A DNA stretch of 64,000 bases from Hirsutella rhossiliensis (lineage: Eukaryota > Ascomycota > Sordariomycetes > Hypocreales > Ophiocordycipitaceae), in contig NW_025408668.1 in NCBI RefSeq assembly GCF_020360975.1, positions 5,456,001-5,520,000 of the forward strand. Reading direction: 5' to 3'. Under the pieces are notes generated by a model, which ran no database searches, was not told the DNA's origin, and saw only the letters and a list, made by a program, of their open reading frames with translations. This document shows positions 32,358-43,600 of this stretch, piece after piece (positions within the stretch are counted from its first letter, which is position 1; every line of letters begins with the position of its first letter). Made by a program: the position numbers and the translations under genes.

Positions 32358-35106
32358 TCAGGCCGTGGCCTTGCCGTTCAACTTGCCGCCCTTCAGGGGC
32401 ATCGCGTCGCCCACATTTGTCCTCTCCTGCAGCACCATGCTCGGCGCCTCCTCCGCCTCGCGCTCGTCGTTGATGAGCTTGTCCATGAAGGAGATGTAGT
32501 CGTACTGCGGCTGGCCCCGGTCCCCTGACATGTCGGGCCCCTTGTGCGAAGGCATCATCTCGACTAGCTGATCAATCACCTCGTCCGGCACCAGACTATG
32601 CCTCAGGTCCATCTCGGTCACGTACGGCTTGCCGTCGGCCACCTCCCGGAACGACTGGAACACCTGCTCCGCCGTGTTCTGGTCCTCCGTCACGTCCACC
32701 ATGAAGCGGATGAACTGCTCAAAGGTCACGTAGTCGCGCCCGTTGGACGTTTCCAAGAAATACTCCTGCATCTCGTCCTCGGAAAAGACCAGCCCCAGCG
32801 AGGCCAGCGCCGCGCTAAACTCGAGGGCCTGCAGCGAGTTGGTGTCGTCGCGGTCAAAGTGCCGGAAAACGCTCTCAAATTCTTCCAGCTGGATCGGCGT
32901 CAGGTTCGTCATGTTGCGCGCCACCATCTGGTTCTGCAAAAAGGACAGCTTCTTCTGCACCGACGACTTCACCAGCCCGAGCTCGTACGAAAGCTCGTCG
33001 TACGTGTACGTCGTAAAGTCGTTTTCCTCAATATTGGCCTCCTGGCACTTGGCGTCGACGGCCGCAATGGTGTCGAGATAGCGGTCTAACGGCGCCAGGT
33101 TGTCGCTCAGTCTCCTGACATGGTGCAGCTGGTCCTCGACGTCGCCGTCCAGCCCCGAAATCGCCAGCTGCATCGTGTTGAGCGCCAGGGCGAGATCGTT
33201 GGCCTTGTCGGCAAACGACTTTCGCAGGGCATTTTTTATGCTGCAAACTTGGTCAGCGACTCGCTCACGCTGCTCCTGGCTTGGCCGCTCGACTTACTCT
33301 CGAATCGTCTCGTTGATGAGCTGGGCTCGCTTCATCTCCGCCTGCGTGAGGGTGCCCCAGTCTCGCTCGAGAACGTCGAGCCGCAGGTCAGCCGGTGGCT
33401 CGTAGGGGCGGAGGCGATATGTTCCCAGCTTGGTCTTGATGTTGCCCAGCAGCGTCGCGAGGTCGCTCTTCTCAGCGACCCAGTCTCGCTTCTGGCCCCT
33501 CTTGTACGCGGCAAACTCGGTTGCTTGGGACTTGGCGTCAGTATAAGTCCCTTCAAACTTGGCTCGTTGCCAGTGTTCCACCTGCTGCTTCACCGACTTG
33601 AGCAGTTGGCGCATCCGCCGCTCGTACGCGCTCTGCATCTCCCAGGCGCCCTGCATATTGTTGACAAACTTTTCCACTCGCCGTCCTGCGTTTTCTACCT
33701 TTTCCATCTGCGAAAAGGCGTGGAACCAGTAGGCAATGTACGTCATCAGACTTCGCTCGTCGGGCTTGGCCACGTCGCACACGTCCTCGACATCGAGCAG
33801 CCTCGGGATACCAATCTCGGCGTGGGCAATGTCAAAGGCGAGCTGCATGTTGCCGCGATGGTCCGACTTGTCCAGAGTGTCAAAGTCGATGAGGTCGGGT
33901 CGGTGGATGTCGAGGAGCGCGCAAAAGGCCAGCCCGTCGTTCCAGCTCGCGCTAAAGTCTCGCACCTCGACTTCGTCGTAACATGCCGTCTTCCGCTGGC
34001 ACCAGAGGAGCAGTCCCTCCTTGGCGGAAAGGCCCTCCTCGTTGATTTCGCTGATGGTGAAGCGCAGAATCAGGGTCCAGATGAGCCCCAGGACAATCTT
34101 GCGGTTGCCGTCGACGACGTCTTCGGCGCCAATGTTGGTCATCTGGATGCCCCTCGACTTGATGAAGTCAAGGGCAAGGTTGGCATTCTCGAACCGCTGC
34201 ACCCGCAGCTTTGGTTTCGAGGCATAGCGGCCGAGAGACTCGTTGGACAGGCATTCAAGGAGGTGGATCAGCATGACCTAGAACGCGACAACACCTCGGT
34301 GTCAGTTGGAAATCCGTTGAGGCCAAGATGCGAGCAAGAGCACTTACGCCATCGCTGAGATCAGCCACGAGGTCCTTAACCTCGAGTTCTCTGGCCTCGA
34401 GCTTCGTGTTCAGCCTGCGGGGGTGGCGCGTTAGCCTTTATCCCGTCTTGGGTCCAGGGTCCAGGGATGGAAGGGCATACCATTTTGTAAACGTCTTTTG
34501 CTGGACGGTAATCCACCGCTGCTGCTCGGCAAAGGTCATCCTCGCGAGTCCTTGATCATGCGCAGGCTCAACGGCAGCGAGGGCGTCGGCAGGGCTGCTG
34601 TTGGAACTCCGCTGGAAGCGCCTCCCTTTTGTCTTCTTGGAGCCCAGTGGCTGTCTGTCGCTCCCTGACCGCTGCTGCCGTGCAGCATGCAGCTGATTCT
34701 TGTCCCGCCTGCTCCGCTGGGTGGGGGCGCGTCGCCGGAGGGAGGCCTCGGGCTCGTCCCTTTTCGAGGGCGGTGGAGGCGAATCGGCGTCGACGCTCGA
34801 GGCCGAGGTGGAAACGCTGGATGCGGTCGGGGAACGCGACGATTTGGACAGTTGGGGAGAGCCTGGGCAGGAACTAAAGTCGCCACTGTGTCTGTCGGTG
34901 AAGCTACTGCCGGTGCTGGTGCTGCTGTGACGCGGGTTGTGGTTGTGGTTGTTCGGCCCGGCGCTGGAATCGCCCTCGCAGTAGCTCGAGGCGTGTAAAC
35001 AAAATTGGGGGAAGCGCTCCAGGTTGCCGGGCAGCACTGGGCTCCGCTGGGGGGCGCCGTCGTCCCTGGAAGCCGCTGTGGCCATGGCGCTGTTGTTGTC
35101 TGTCAT
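32358..35106 (-). CDS. Alpha-actinin, F-actin cross-linker
   Basis: Actin-bundling protein of the contractile ring and cortical actin, 851 residues. Four exons: 35106-34481, 34414-34348, 34277-33298 and 33240-32358. The two calponin-homology domains span about residues 200-425: WITVQQKTFTKW-LNTKLEARELEVKDLVADLSDG, VMLIHLLECLS, NIGAEDVVDGNRKIVLGLIWTLI, then LLLWCQRKT and SWNDGLAFCALLDIHRPDL. A shortened spectrin-type coiled region runs to about 640, fewer repeats than in animals, as usual for fungi. EF-hands follow (HFDRDDTNSLQALEFSAAL, NGRDYVTFEQFIRFM), ending in the C-terminal EF pair. The first 190 residues are a Ser/Pro-rich extension not present in yeast-type proteins. An internal Met (MTFAEQQRW) could be an alternative start. 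Confidence 0.93.
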
Positions 35107-36329
35107 AGTGGGACGGCGCCGCCTGCTAGCGCATCGGTCGCTGTGGCTGCCCTGTAATATGGGGCCGGCGGCGAGGTTGCTTATCGATAGGTCGCGTAGG
35201 AATGGGCCAAAGCAGGAGGTATTTGAATCTATTCTCCGACTCGTCGACGCGCCCCAACAAAGCGATTTGGATGGATTGTGCGCTCGAGTGATGCGATTTC
35301 GGCGGCGATTTAATCAAGCCTCCCTTTCTGTCGCCTTTGCTTTTGTTCTTTTGACTGTCAAAGGAGCGTGCGTCGCGACAAGGAGAGACGAGATGCTGGG
35401 ACGATGGCTGCGACACTCGACGGCAGAGGAGACGAGATGGCAGGCAACGGCCGCAGCGTCGTTATATGTCGCTGATGCGCCGCCACAGATAGTCGCCTCC
35501 TCCCTCCACACATCTAGCGACGCCAGTTTCAATGCATTGCTTCGCCGAGGGCAGCGGCTGTGCTGAGACGTTGACAAGGACCTGGGCCGATTCCTGAAAC
35601 GCCTCGTCTCAAGCATCTTGACCTGACTCCGGCGCGTCGTGGGTTAGTTGGGATGAGCCCCGTCTCGGAGAATTCTCCTTCCTGCCCATCCCACACCAGG
35701 CGGCTCCAAGTGGATGCGGCTTCGGATGCTGGAAACTCTTGATCTCGAAGCAATAGACCCGTGTCAGCCAGGCTACTACAACGTCGTCAAGCTCAGGCAT
35801 GTGACTCGGGAAAGTGTGCGAAGAGGATGAACTGGATTGGGTGTTTGTGCTGGTACTGTTGAGTGGCCGAGCCACCCTTCCAGCCAGATGGAGTCGCCAA
35901 AAGGCCTCTAACCGAGCCCGCGACGGCCTCTCGCAGCAAATGGCCCATGTCCGGAAGAGCGTTGACCAAGTGCTGAGCGAGAAATGTGTCTTCCCGTGAA
36001 TGGGCGGCTTCTGTGACACGCAACAGCGGGCTCCTTCACCGACAGCCAGAGGCCTTGAGTCACCTTGGAAGTGACGTGCTTGAACACTTGAACAACACCA
36101 TGAGAACACGGACTTGTTCAGGACCGGTGCTCGTACCCAGATCACGAAAGCAAAGTTGAAGAGTCCCGGCTCTGTCCCAAGCGACTATATAATATTAATT
36201 TGCTGGCTCTGCGTCCATCTCTCGAGCCCTCTTCCTCCGACATTGTCCTCCGGCATCAAGACAAAGCAAGGCAGTCACGCACAGCTCAATCCTGATTTTT
36301 TCACTCCGAAGCACACGATCCTTCAAAAC
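35107..36329. other. Divergent intergenic region, no gene seen
   Basis: About 1.2 kb separating the head-to-head alpha-actinin and velvet-like genes, so it carries both promoters. Open frames of up to 180 codons on both strands lack domain patterns and change composition along their length. Confidence 0.55.
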
Positions 36330-36983
36330 ATGCCCAACTTCGCCTCAACGGCGACTCCTGGGCCAGCGGAGCATGCGGACCCGAACGTCCTCGAGGTCAC
36401 ATTGCCTCAGTTCGTCAAGCCTCAAGTGCCAATCTCTCCTCCTATTCTTGTGTCTTTCTGCGAGACAAGGTCAGATGGAAACATACCTCACATGTATCAG
36501 GCTCGGCTGGTGATTTCGAGCATCAACGGCGTTCCGCAAGACCCTCGCTTTCCTCCCCCGACCGATACCGTGTTGGAAGGTATTGCCGCAACACCCTTTG
36601 CTCTGAGGACCGCCAATAAGCTCTGGTTTCTCTTTGGAGACCTCAAGTTCAAGCCTGAGTGGGAGGGCTACCGGTTCAAGTTTGGCATTCAGCTATGGGC
36701 ATGTTGGTACGACAAGACCATCAAGAGCTGGGAGGGGGAAGTGTACCAGGGCGAGATTGAGACGGGCGAAATCGCCTGCAGCCTGACGGAAGAGTGGATG
36801 GCAGACTCCGATTCACAGGCGTGGGACCTGGCCCAAGTCGAGTCGATTCGAGCGGTTGCGAGAGCCCAACCAGCGGCAACTCTGGGGGAGTTGACGCGCA
36901 AGTTTAGCAAGATTACTCTGCACCCCGACCTTTTGACGGGTTCATGGACGAGCCCTGACCGGCCGTCGCGACGGACAGGCTGA
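36330..36983 (+). CDS. Velvet-like domain protein (tentative)
   Basis: Single exon, 217 residues. From about residue 25 the pattern is PPILVSF, a gap, ARLVISSING, then TDTVLEGIAATPF, then LWFLFGDLKFKPEWEGYRFKFGIQLW. The order PPI-V, a hydrophobic strand, an L-x-G turn, and F-F-GDL-x(6)-G-Y-R-F-K-F matches the core of the velvet domain of fungal regulators such as VosA and VelB, which couple development and secondary metabolism. The N-terminal RQQP/ARxCGxG motif of the classic proteins is absent, so this may be a divergent relative only. The tail (about 165-217) looks disordered. The start is the ATG in context AAAACATGC; the frame is open upstream without family features. Confidence 0.55.
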   Translation: MPNFASTATPGPAEHADPNVLEVTLPQFVKPQVPISPPILVSFCETRSDGNIPHMYQARLVISSINGVPQDPRFPPPTDTVLEGIAATPFALRTANKLWFLFGDLKFKPEWEGYRFKFGIQLWACWYDKTIKSWEGEVYQGEIETGEIACSLTEEWMADSDSQAWDLAQVESIRAVARAQPAATLGELTRKFSKITLHPDLLTGSWTSPDRPSRRTG

Positions 36984-38057
36984 CGTTGGTGAACAGCAGG
37001 TGTTCAAGTGTCGGAGGCTGGTCACTTTTTGATGGCTTTGCTGATGGAGTCGCACATTTCGGGGTAGCAAGCAGCTAGCTATTCAGGTGTCTTTTTCGAA
37101 ATCGTGCCTACTACGCCTTTCAGATCACCTCAATGTGGCCTTTTGTCCTCGCTGTTCGTTGACCTCATGAGTGCGTTGACTCTGTTGCCAACTATTGCCG
37201 GTTTTCTGAATCATGGGCTGATGCACGAGAGTAGATGTCCAGCGATGACGGACACACGCGTGGAGAAGCAGTTAATCCCTACAGATCTGTCGACGAGTTG
37301 CTGCGTCCTAAACGATCAAGATGTGCGGCTGCTACCTTGTCCCTTGATAAGGCGAGGCGGACCCTGGGCCGAGTGGCTCGTCCTCGACATTGGATTCTGC
37401 CATCCCATCTATTGACGGTCGCATTGATTCATGCGCACATGCCATCCTGCCATGGCGGCGGGTGGAAGACTGACATGACGTGCCAGGGTAAAGGCAAAAA
37501 GCCATCTCCACTCTCTAGCTGGTGAGACGCGCTCTCGAGACGGGACCTCATGCGCTCCGCCGCTGCGCAAGTCAGGCCCATCTGAGGCGGACTTTTTCGC
37601 TTTGCTTGTACGTATACAATGCGCCGATCAAGTGCCACTCTTTCCTCCTTGAGCTGGCAGTGTCACCGGCCAGACTCTACGCCACATAATGCCTTTGTCA
37701 CGGAGTCGCCACCGTCGCCAAAGTCAGTGCCAGGTGCGGGAAGACGCATGGCACACCGTCCCTGTTAGCTGCCATGCCCATGGTCAAGCAGAAGCCAGAG
37801 GCAAACATGACGAAAGAAAGAAAAGGGGCACAGCCATGACCCTCGGCCCTGAGCGGGCCGCCATGACTTTTGCGCAGGTCTGGGGTGCTCATGTTCCTCG
37901 ACGTAATGACCACCCTCCAGAACGCAAAGGGTATCAATGGCTGTATCAGCATGCTCCAGGCGTGACGGTCAAGGTGCGTTTCAGTGGCTTGCGCAATTCG
38001 GACATATATCCTTGCACGCCCTCCCCACGTTATCATACAGCTCGCAAGGCTTCTGCC
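36984..38057. other. Convergent intergenic region, no gene seen
   Basis: About 1.07 kb between the 3' ends of the velvet-like gene and the bL19m gene. Frames at 37104-37525 and 37689-38072 lack recognisable patterns. No RNA gene or notable repeat was seen. Confidence 0.55.
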
Positions 38058-38772
38058 TCATTTCTTCCGTAGCTTGCCGAAAGCCTGGCTCGTCTTTGCC
38101 TTTGCCTTTGTGCTCAGTGCAAACCGCTCCTTCTTCCACGCCGTGACCAGATGCTCGACGCTGCCCTTGTCGTGCTTGGGCTTCCGCATGTACGTCAGCC
38201 GGGCCCTCCTCGCCCTCTTCGGCCGGCGCCAGATGATGTCAATGCCCGTCACCGTGGGGCTGTAGATCTTGAACCACAGCTCGACGCCCGTCCGCATGAG
38301 CTGCCCGCGGAGCTGGATCGCCGTGTCGACACCGCGGCGGCGCATCTGGATAAAGACGCCCGCAAAGGGCTCGCCCGTCCGCGTCGTCACCATGACCACG
38401 TCGCCCACCTTGGCGCTGTCGGCGTGCTCCCTGGAGAAGAGTCGTGTGCGTGCGCCCGTGGGGTCCAGCTCGGAGATCTGCTGCTGGCGGAGGGCGGGCA
38501 GCGGGTCTGGGTGCGAGGTGCGCACCGAGGGCACCTGGGGCCATATCTCGAACTTGCCGACCTTTTCCTTCCAAGCGCCTGCGCGTGCGTCAGCGAGGAT
38601 GGCGGGCTCAATGGGCGCAGGCCGTACGTTGTCTTGCATTGAAGACGCTTTTGGGCTTCGCGTCGGCGGCGGCGGCGGTGGCTAGGCACCTTGCCGATGC
38701 CCGCTGATGCCTCGTCTGTCGCATGATGGCCTTGAGGCAGCCCATCGGCCGCCTGACGGTGGCGACGTTCAT
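38058..38772 (-). CDS. IMG1: Mitochondrial ribosomal protein bL19m
   Basis: Large-subunit mitoribosome protein, orthologous to bacterial L19 and yeast Img1; 221 residues. Exons are 38772-38628 and 38578-38058. The 49-bp intron (GTACGG..CAG with a CGCTGAC branch site) is needed: the presequence frame stops otherwise, and splicing joins ...NARQR-AWKEKVGKFE in one frame. The N-terminal 45 residues are Arg-rich and non-acidic, a mitochondrial presequence. The L19 fold shows VGDVVMVTTRTGEPFAGVFI, then GVDTAIQLRGQLMRTGVELWFKIYSPTVTGIDII, ending in a basic tail RPKRARRARLTY. The gene is 205 bp from another mitochondrial-protein gene, transcribed the other way. Confidence 0.9.
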
Positions 38773-38977
38773 GGCGGGAGATGGTGGCTGGTTCAATGCC
38801 GGAGGAGAGCAAGATTTCCGCCTCGTAGAGGTGAAGCTGTACTAGCTGCAATTCGTAATTCGCACCGACTGGCTCGGCGCGGCGCATACTTTCTCCGAAC
38901 CGTCCAGCATCCCGTGCATTCGCAACTTTTTTTGGCCGACCGAATCACATCTACGGCTGGCAGCAAATCCAACAGCA
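38773..38977. promoter_or_regulatory. Short divergent promoter of two mitochondrial-protein genes
   Basis: Only 205 bp separate the start codons of bL19m (-) and the presequence-bearing protein on the + strand, so one short region must drive both. A poly-T run lies at about 38930-38936. I see no motif I can name with confidence. Confidence 0.55.
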
Positions 38978-40267
38978 ATGTCGACTCGGCCATTATCGTC
39001 GGCCTTGCGGTCTCTGGGCGGTTGCCACGGCCCGTCAGGGAGGCTCATGGCCTGCCCCTGGCGGCAATTCAGCTCCACGCCGACACGCGGTGCGCATTAC
39101 CCAGCTCCATAACGCGACTTGATTTACGTTGAGTCGCTAACAGAACAGACAGCCGTCAGTGCCATCTTTTCGGAAACGGAAAATGTCGAGCTCAACGCAA
39201 TCCTCAAAAACATACAGGAGACAATTATCCTGCCGGCATACCTCCCGGAGAAGCAGCGGAGGATAGTCTTTGATCCCAAGAAGCGAACGTACATGGAGCA
39301 GAACCCCATCGTCATCGATGTCGAGGGCCTGGAGCACAAGTTTTCAACCATTGACCGGTTCAAGGACATTGAAAACTCCAAGAAGCTCCTCGCGCAGGCG
39401 CTGAGCAAGATGCAGAGCCCTGCCGAGTGGAGCAACTTGGCAACGCTTCTGGCTGGGTACCGGAAAGCCGGCATCAGGCTCCAGGCCGACCACTGGGGCA
39501 AGATGGTGCGCATGGCCGGCGAGACGGGCAACATCCAGGCCATCATCGAATGCGCAAAGCAAGCAGACAAGACGGGCTTTTCTCTCGGCAGGCGGGAGAC
39601 GGCCGTCCGGACGCTCGTCTACATCAACGAGAAGGCAAGCAGGCAGATGCACGCTCATGCGCTGGGGGCCTTGAGGGCGGCGGAGGTTGTACTCGACATG
39701 CTGCAACGACCCGAGCACGCGCGTGCGGCCAAGCGCACACGCAACAGTCTCCCCTTTTCGCGCATCATTCGCGGCATAACTCTTTTCACGAGAAGTGCAG
39801 CTTGTAATGTCAAGCTGGCCAGCAGAGATGAGGGCGTCGACCAGGACCTGCTTCTCCTCGAGGACGAAGTGGCTCTGTTCCGCTCCCTGTGGAAAGGGCC
39901 GCTGCCCGACGACCTCACGCAGCTGAGGGAGTTTGCCGAGCTGAACGCGACACTGGACAGGAATTCCGGGCGCAAGATTCCCCGAGCCCTCAACGGTTTC
40001 TGCTACGTGCAGGCCCTGGCCCAGGGCATCAGGGGCACCATCCTGGCGGAAGAGCTACTCGGCGACAAGGCCAAGGATTTGGCCCGTGTGCGAGAGGCCC
40101 TTGAGAAGCACGTGCATGAGTTTGTGCAGACAGCTCCGGGCCGAAGCCAGGGCTGGATAGACGAGTACGAACTCGTTACGGGCAAGCGGCTAGAGCTGCA
40201 GAGTGCGCCCAAACAAGAGCCGGACAAGGCCCCGGCGCCGGCCTCTGAGCAGGAGAATAGTGTATGA
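38978..40267 (+). CDS. Conserved fungal mitochondrial protein, function unknown
   Basis: Exons are 38978-39089 and 39153-40267, 408 residues. The first exon encodes a typical mitochondrial presequence (MSTRPLSSALRSLGG..., rich in Arg and Ser, with a WRQFSST cleavage-like region). The 63-bp intron has donor GTGCGC, branch site CGCTAAC and acceptor ACAG; the ACAG at 39149-39152 rather than the AG four bases earlier keeps the frame. The mature part is helical: AVSAIFSETENVELNAILKN, then ALSKMQSPAEWSNLATLLAGYRKAG and HWGKMVRMAGETGNIQAIIECAKQADKTGFSLGRRE, which read like PPR/TPR-type helical repeats. I do not recognise a named family. Sharing a promoter region with bL19m hints at a role in mitochondrial gene expression, but that is inference. 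Confidence 0.8.
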
Positions 40268-40330
40268 TTTGTGTCTAGTACAAGATGTGGGAATACAAGC
40301 GCCAGCCAACCTTGGCGACCACTCCGCCTG

Positions 40331-41552
40331 CTAGGGCAGGACAATGTACTTTTGCAGATGCTGGGGAATTGCGTCGAGCAGCTTCTTGTCGGACAACCAC
40401 TGGCGTGAGAAGAGGCGGTCGGCGTACCTGTAGGCGCCGTCGCACAAGATGGTGACGACCTTGTGGCCCGGACCGAGCTTCTGGGCAACCTCCTTTGCGG
40501 CGACGACGTTGAGGGAGGAGCTGGCGCCGAGGTAGAGGCCTTCCTCGTCGAGGCAGCGGTAGACCATTTCGATGCTCTTCTCGTCCGAGATGTGCAGCGA
40601 GCCGTCGAGCAGGCCAATGTCGGGCCGCAGGTTGTCGGTGACGCGGCCCTGGCCAATGCCCTCTGTGATGCTGGACCCGGCGCGCTCGACGAGCGTGCCG
40701 CCCGAGGCGATGTACGAGTGCAGCACGCTGCCGGGCGGGTCGGCAAGGAAGCTCTTGACGCGGCCGCCCGAGGCGTCCTTGAGGAAACGCGTGACACCGG
40801 CGAGGGTGCCCGCGGTGCCGGTCGCGCAGGTAAAGGCGTCGACGGAGCCGGCCGTCTGCGCCCAGATCTCGGGCCCCGTCGTCTCGACGTGGGCGCGCCG
40901 GTTGGCCGTGTTGTCGAACTGGTTGGTCCACACGGCATTGTCGGCGAGCCGCTCGGCATGCCTGCGGGCGCGGTGGTTGTAGTTGTCCGGGTGGTCAAAC
41001 GCCACGGCCGGCACGGGGTGCACGTCGGCGCCGAGCTGCCGCAGCAGCGCCACCTTTGCGGGCGACTGCGTGTCCGGCATGTAGATGACGAGGCGGTAGC
41101 CGCGCGCGCGGCACACGTGCGCCAGCCCGATGCCCGTGTTGCCCGCCGTGCCCTCGACCACGGTGCCGCCCGCGCGCAGCAGCCCGCGCTCCTCGGCGTC
41201 GAGCACCACGTACAGCGCCGCGCGGTCCTTGACCGACCCGCCGGGGTTCATGAACTCGGCCTTGCCCAGGATGTCGCAGCCGGTTTCTTCCGAGAGCCGG
41301 TTGAGGCGGATCAGGGGCGTGTTTCCGATGGCTGGCGATTTTACACACAAGTCGTCAGCCTTTTCTCCCTCTCTTTCTCTTTCTCCCCCTTCCCCTGTGC
41401 ACTCTGCTTCTCTCGCCCAACTTACCTCCAGTGAGGCCCCGGGCGATGCCCTGCGCCTTGGATATGGCCAGCCCCGTGTGTCCGCTGCTCGTCCCCTGGG
41501 CCGCCGCCGCCGCCGAAGCCGCGGCCAGCCGCCGCGCGCTGTGCCGGAACAT
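40331..41552 (-). CDS. Mitochondrial cysteine synthase-like PLP enzyme
   Basis: Fold-type II pyridoxal-phosphate enzyme of the O-acetylserine sulfhydrylase family, 375 residues. Exons are 41552-41426 and 41331-40331 (GTAAGT..CAG, phase 1). The N-terminus is rich in Ala and Arg, consistent with mitochondrial import. [18 protein letters not shown] opens the fold. The PLP lysine is Lys77 in [11 protein letters not shown], and the substrate loop is [13 protein letters not shown]. The cofactor phosphate loop is the [12 protein letters not shown] string. The C-terminal region ends [12 protein letters not shown]. Relatives include Aspergillus CysB and yeast Mcy1; the latter lacks clear cysteine-synthase activity, so the true reaction could differ. 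It is tail-to-tail with the mitochondrial gene on the + strand, only 63 bp apart. Confidence 0.92.
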
Positions 41553-43600
41553 TTGCTCGTTCGGCTGCTGTTGTAGCTCGGAGACTGGCAGGCGCGAAGT
41601 GGCTTTGGTCAATTCGATGTAACTTTAGCGCGCGCTCCCGGGATGCGAACTGGGCGGCAAATCACATGTATCAGAGTGCAGCATGCGAATTGCAAGGTGC
41701 GAGGTCAAGTCGCCGTCTCGGCGGGGAGACGCCAAAGGTACGCGACGCACGGCGCAATCACGTCATTTGCTAGGGGACCCGGAGGAATATGCACCACTGG
41801 CTCCCCCGCTCCGGCCAATCGCGCGGCTGTGCCTTGGAACCGCAACTATTGGCCACGAGTCGCGCCAGCCCTCGCTTCAATATAATGTGGACATGAAATG
41901 CGCGCCAACCGGCGTCTTCTCTTGCTCTCGCCGGAGCTTAGCTCTATATAGAGTTTCCGTCTATAATACTTCTCCTAAGAAGTAAGCCGTGATGAGATGT
42001 GGCGAAACGGGCTAGAAGACAATGGCACGGCACCGCTGCCGCCTTATCCTTTTTATCGTCGTGTTAAATACGCAATCCTAACAAGAAGAATAGGTAAAGT
42101 AGATAGTCTCTGTAACGGCTGTGGCTAGTTTCCGATTTCAGTACTGGCTCGACTATCTATGGAACCCCTTTGTGAGGCTTTTGCCACATCAAGAGAGAGC
42201 TGAGCACCGACGCAACGGCAACACCCAGGACAATTCGACCAAACAGCCTAGAAAGAAATGTCAGATGGCTGTATCACTATCCAAGTCATTGAGTATCAAA
42301 GGTCTAACCAGTATAGGTCAAAAGATAGGCTGTGACGATCCAGCTGTTTCTCCCGAAATCATGCAGGTCGTCGGCTATAGAGACCAACGCGGTGCTGACC
42401 ACTGTTACCTCGAAGTTGACGAGAAAAAGACCAAGACACAATCTAGGTTGGGCTTTGTTAGGTGAAGCTAGTAGGATGTCGTGTGGGCATCTTACCCGAG
42501 AGAAATGGCCTGAAGCCTGAAGCCGGTGATGTAATGAGGACCATCGTTGCTCGCCTAGCTGACTTGCCCCTTCTCTATATTTGAAGAGCCCGATGCTTCG
42601 GATGCGTTTGGTATGGAGATGCTTCGCTGAGAGCTAGAGTGTGACATGGCGGGCAGCAACTCCGAGAGTGTCCTAAGAGAGGGCTTTCTCTGGATGATTT
42701 CCTGTGCGGATAATCCGCAAGATTTTCGAGGACAGAGATCTATTTATAGGCAAGAACGTTAGCTATCCCGTCTCAGGCTGCCTTGCCTAGTTTGTCTTAA
42801 ATGCAGACGGCCATATAGCACTGCGGAGGGCTGATATAATAAATGGTTTATTGTAAGCATTTTCTCAGCCAGTGAGGCTGGGTAAGTGTTAGCAACAGCC
42901 GTGCAACCTGTTCCCCGGGGCCCCCAATGCTCCGGACGGACGGAGCGTAAACATGATGTCGAATGAATGTTGGTCCTACGCGACATAGACCCTTGAAAAG
43001 TTGCATACACAGCCTGTCTTTAGCTGACCGGCTCTGCGTCGGATCATCTCCTTAGACTTGACACGACAGCAAGCAAGCTCACCAGCCCCCAACGCCCCCC
43101 TAACACCGGCCCCGATGGCCCCGGACTGCCCGGCCCATGAACACAATGTCAAATGCATGTTGGTTCGCTGCGAAGTAGGCCATGGAAAAGGCCGTTTTGT
43201 GCTGACCGGCTCCGCGCAAGGCGGTCTCCTTCTTAGACATGATGCAACCCCCCCCCCCCCTTATATGTGGTCTACCAGTCACGTCAGGGTGAACTTGCTT
43301 GACGCTCGGGCACGGCACGGGATCCTTTGGTGCAACTCTTACACCCTGCGCCGGCAATGTTCCAACCCCCAGTCCGGCAGCCTCCCGGGCGGGGTTTAGG
43401 GGTAGACGTCAGATCACCTGCTGTGGTTGGCGGTGGCTTGTTGGACAAGCCATATCATATGTTGGCTTTATCCATCATTTGAAAACGGCCTAATCTCCCA
43501 CATCAAGCCTTTCTTTCCCCTCTTCCCTCCCATGTCCTAAGACTTCCATACTTGCGATTGCCAAGAGCCCAAGACCAAGTTAATCCTCAAGCCATAGGAA
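41553..43600. other. Gene-poor region at the core/accessory boundary
   Basis: About 2 kb without a recognisable gene. The left part holds the cysteine synthase promoter. From about 41880 the DNA becomes AT-richer and irregular. A diverged direct duplication (about 42910-43250) and a 12-13 base poly-C run at about 43248-43260 are present. A 114-codon frame at 42121-42465 begins with GTG and shows no domain pattern, so I do not call it. Confidence 0.55.
42910..43250. repeat. Diverged direct duplication, two copies
   Basis: The segment from about 42915 to 43065 reappears at about 43100-43245. Shared landmarks are CCCCNGGNCCC, then AACAYRATGTCRAATG followed by CATGTTGGT/GAATGTTGGT, GAAAAG, GCTGACCGGCTC and CTCCTTNTTAGAC. 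Offsets between landmarks run from 178 to 191, so small indels separate the copies. Confidence 0.65.

Noticed and set aside
33120..34358. 412-codon + strand frame opposite alpha-actinin
   Set aside because: Antisense shadow; it crosses introns of the real gene and has no recognisable domain.
42121..42465. 114-codon + strand frame in the gene-poor region
   Set aside because: It begins with GTG rather than ATG, sits in AT-rich irregular DNA and shows no signal peptide or domain.
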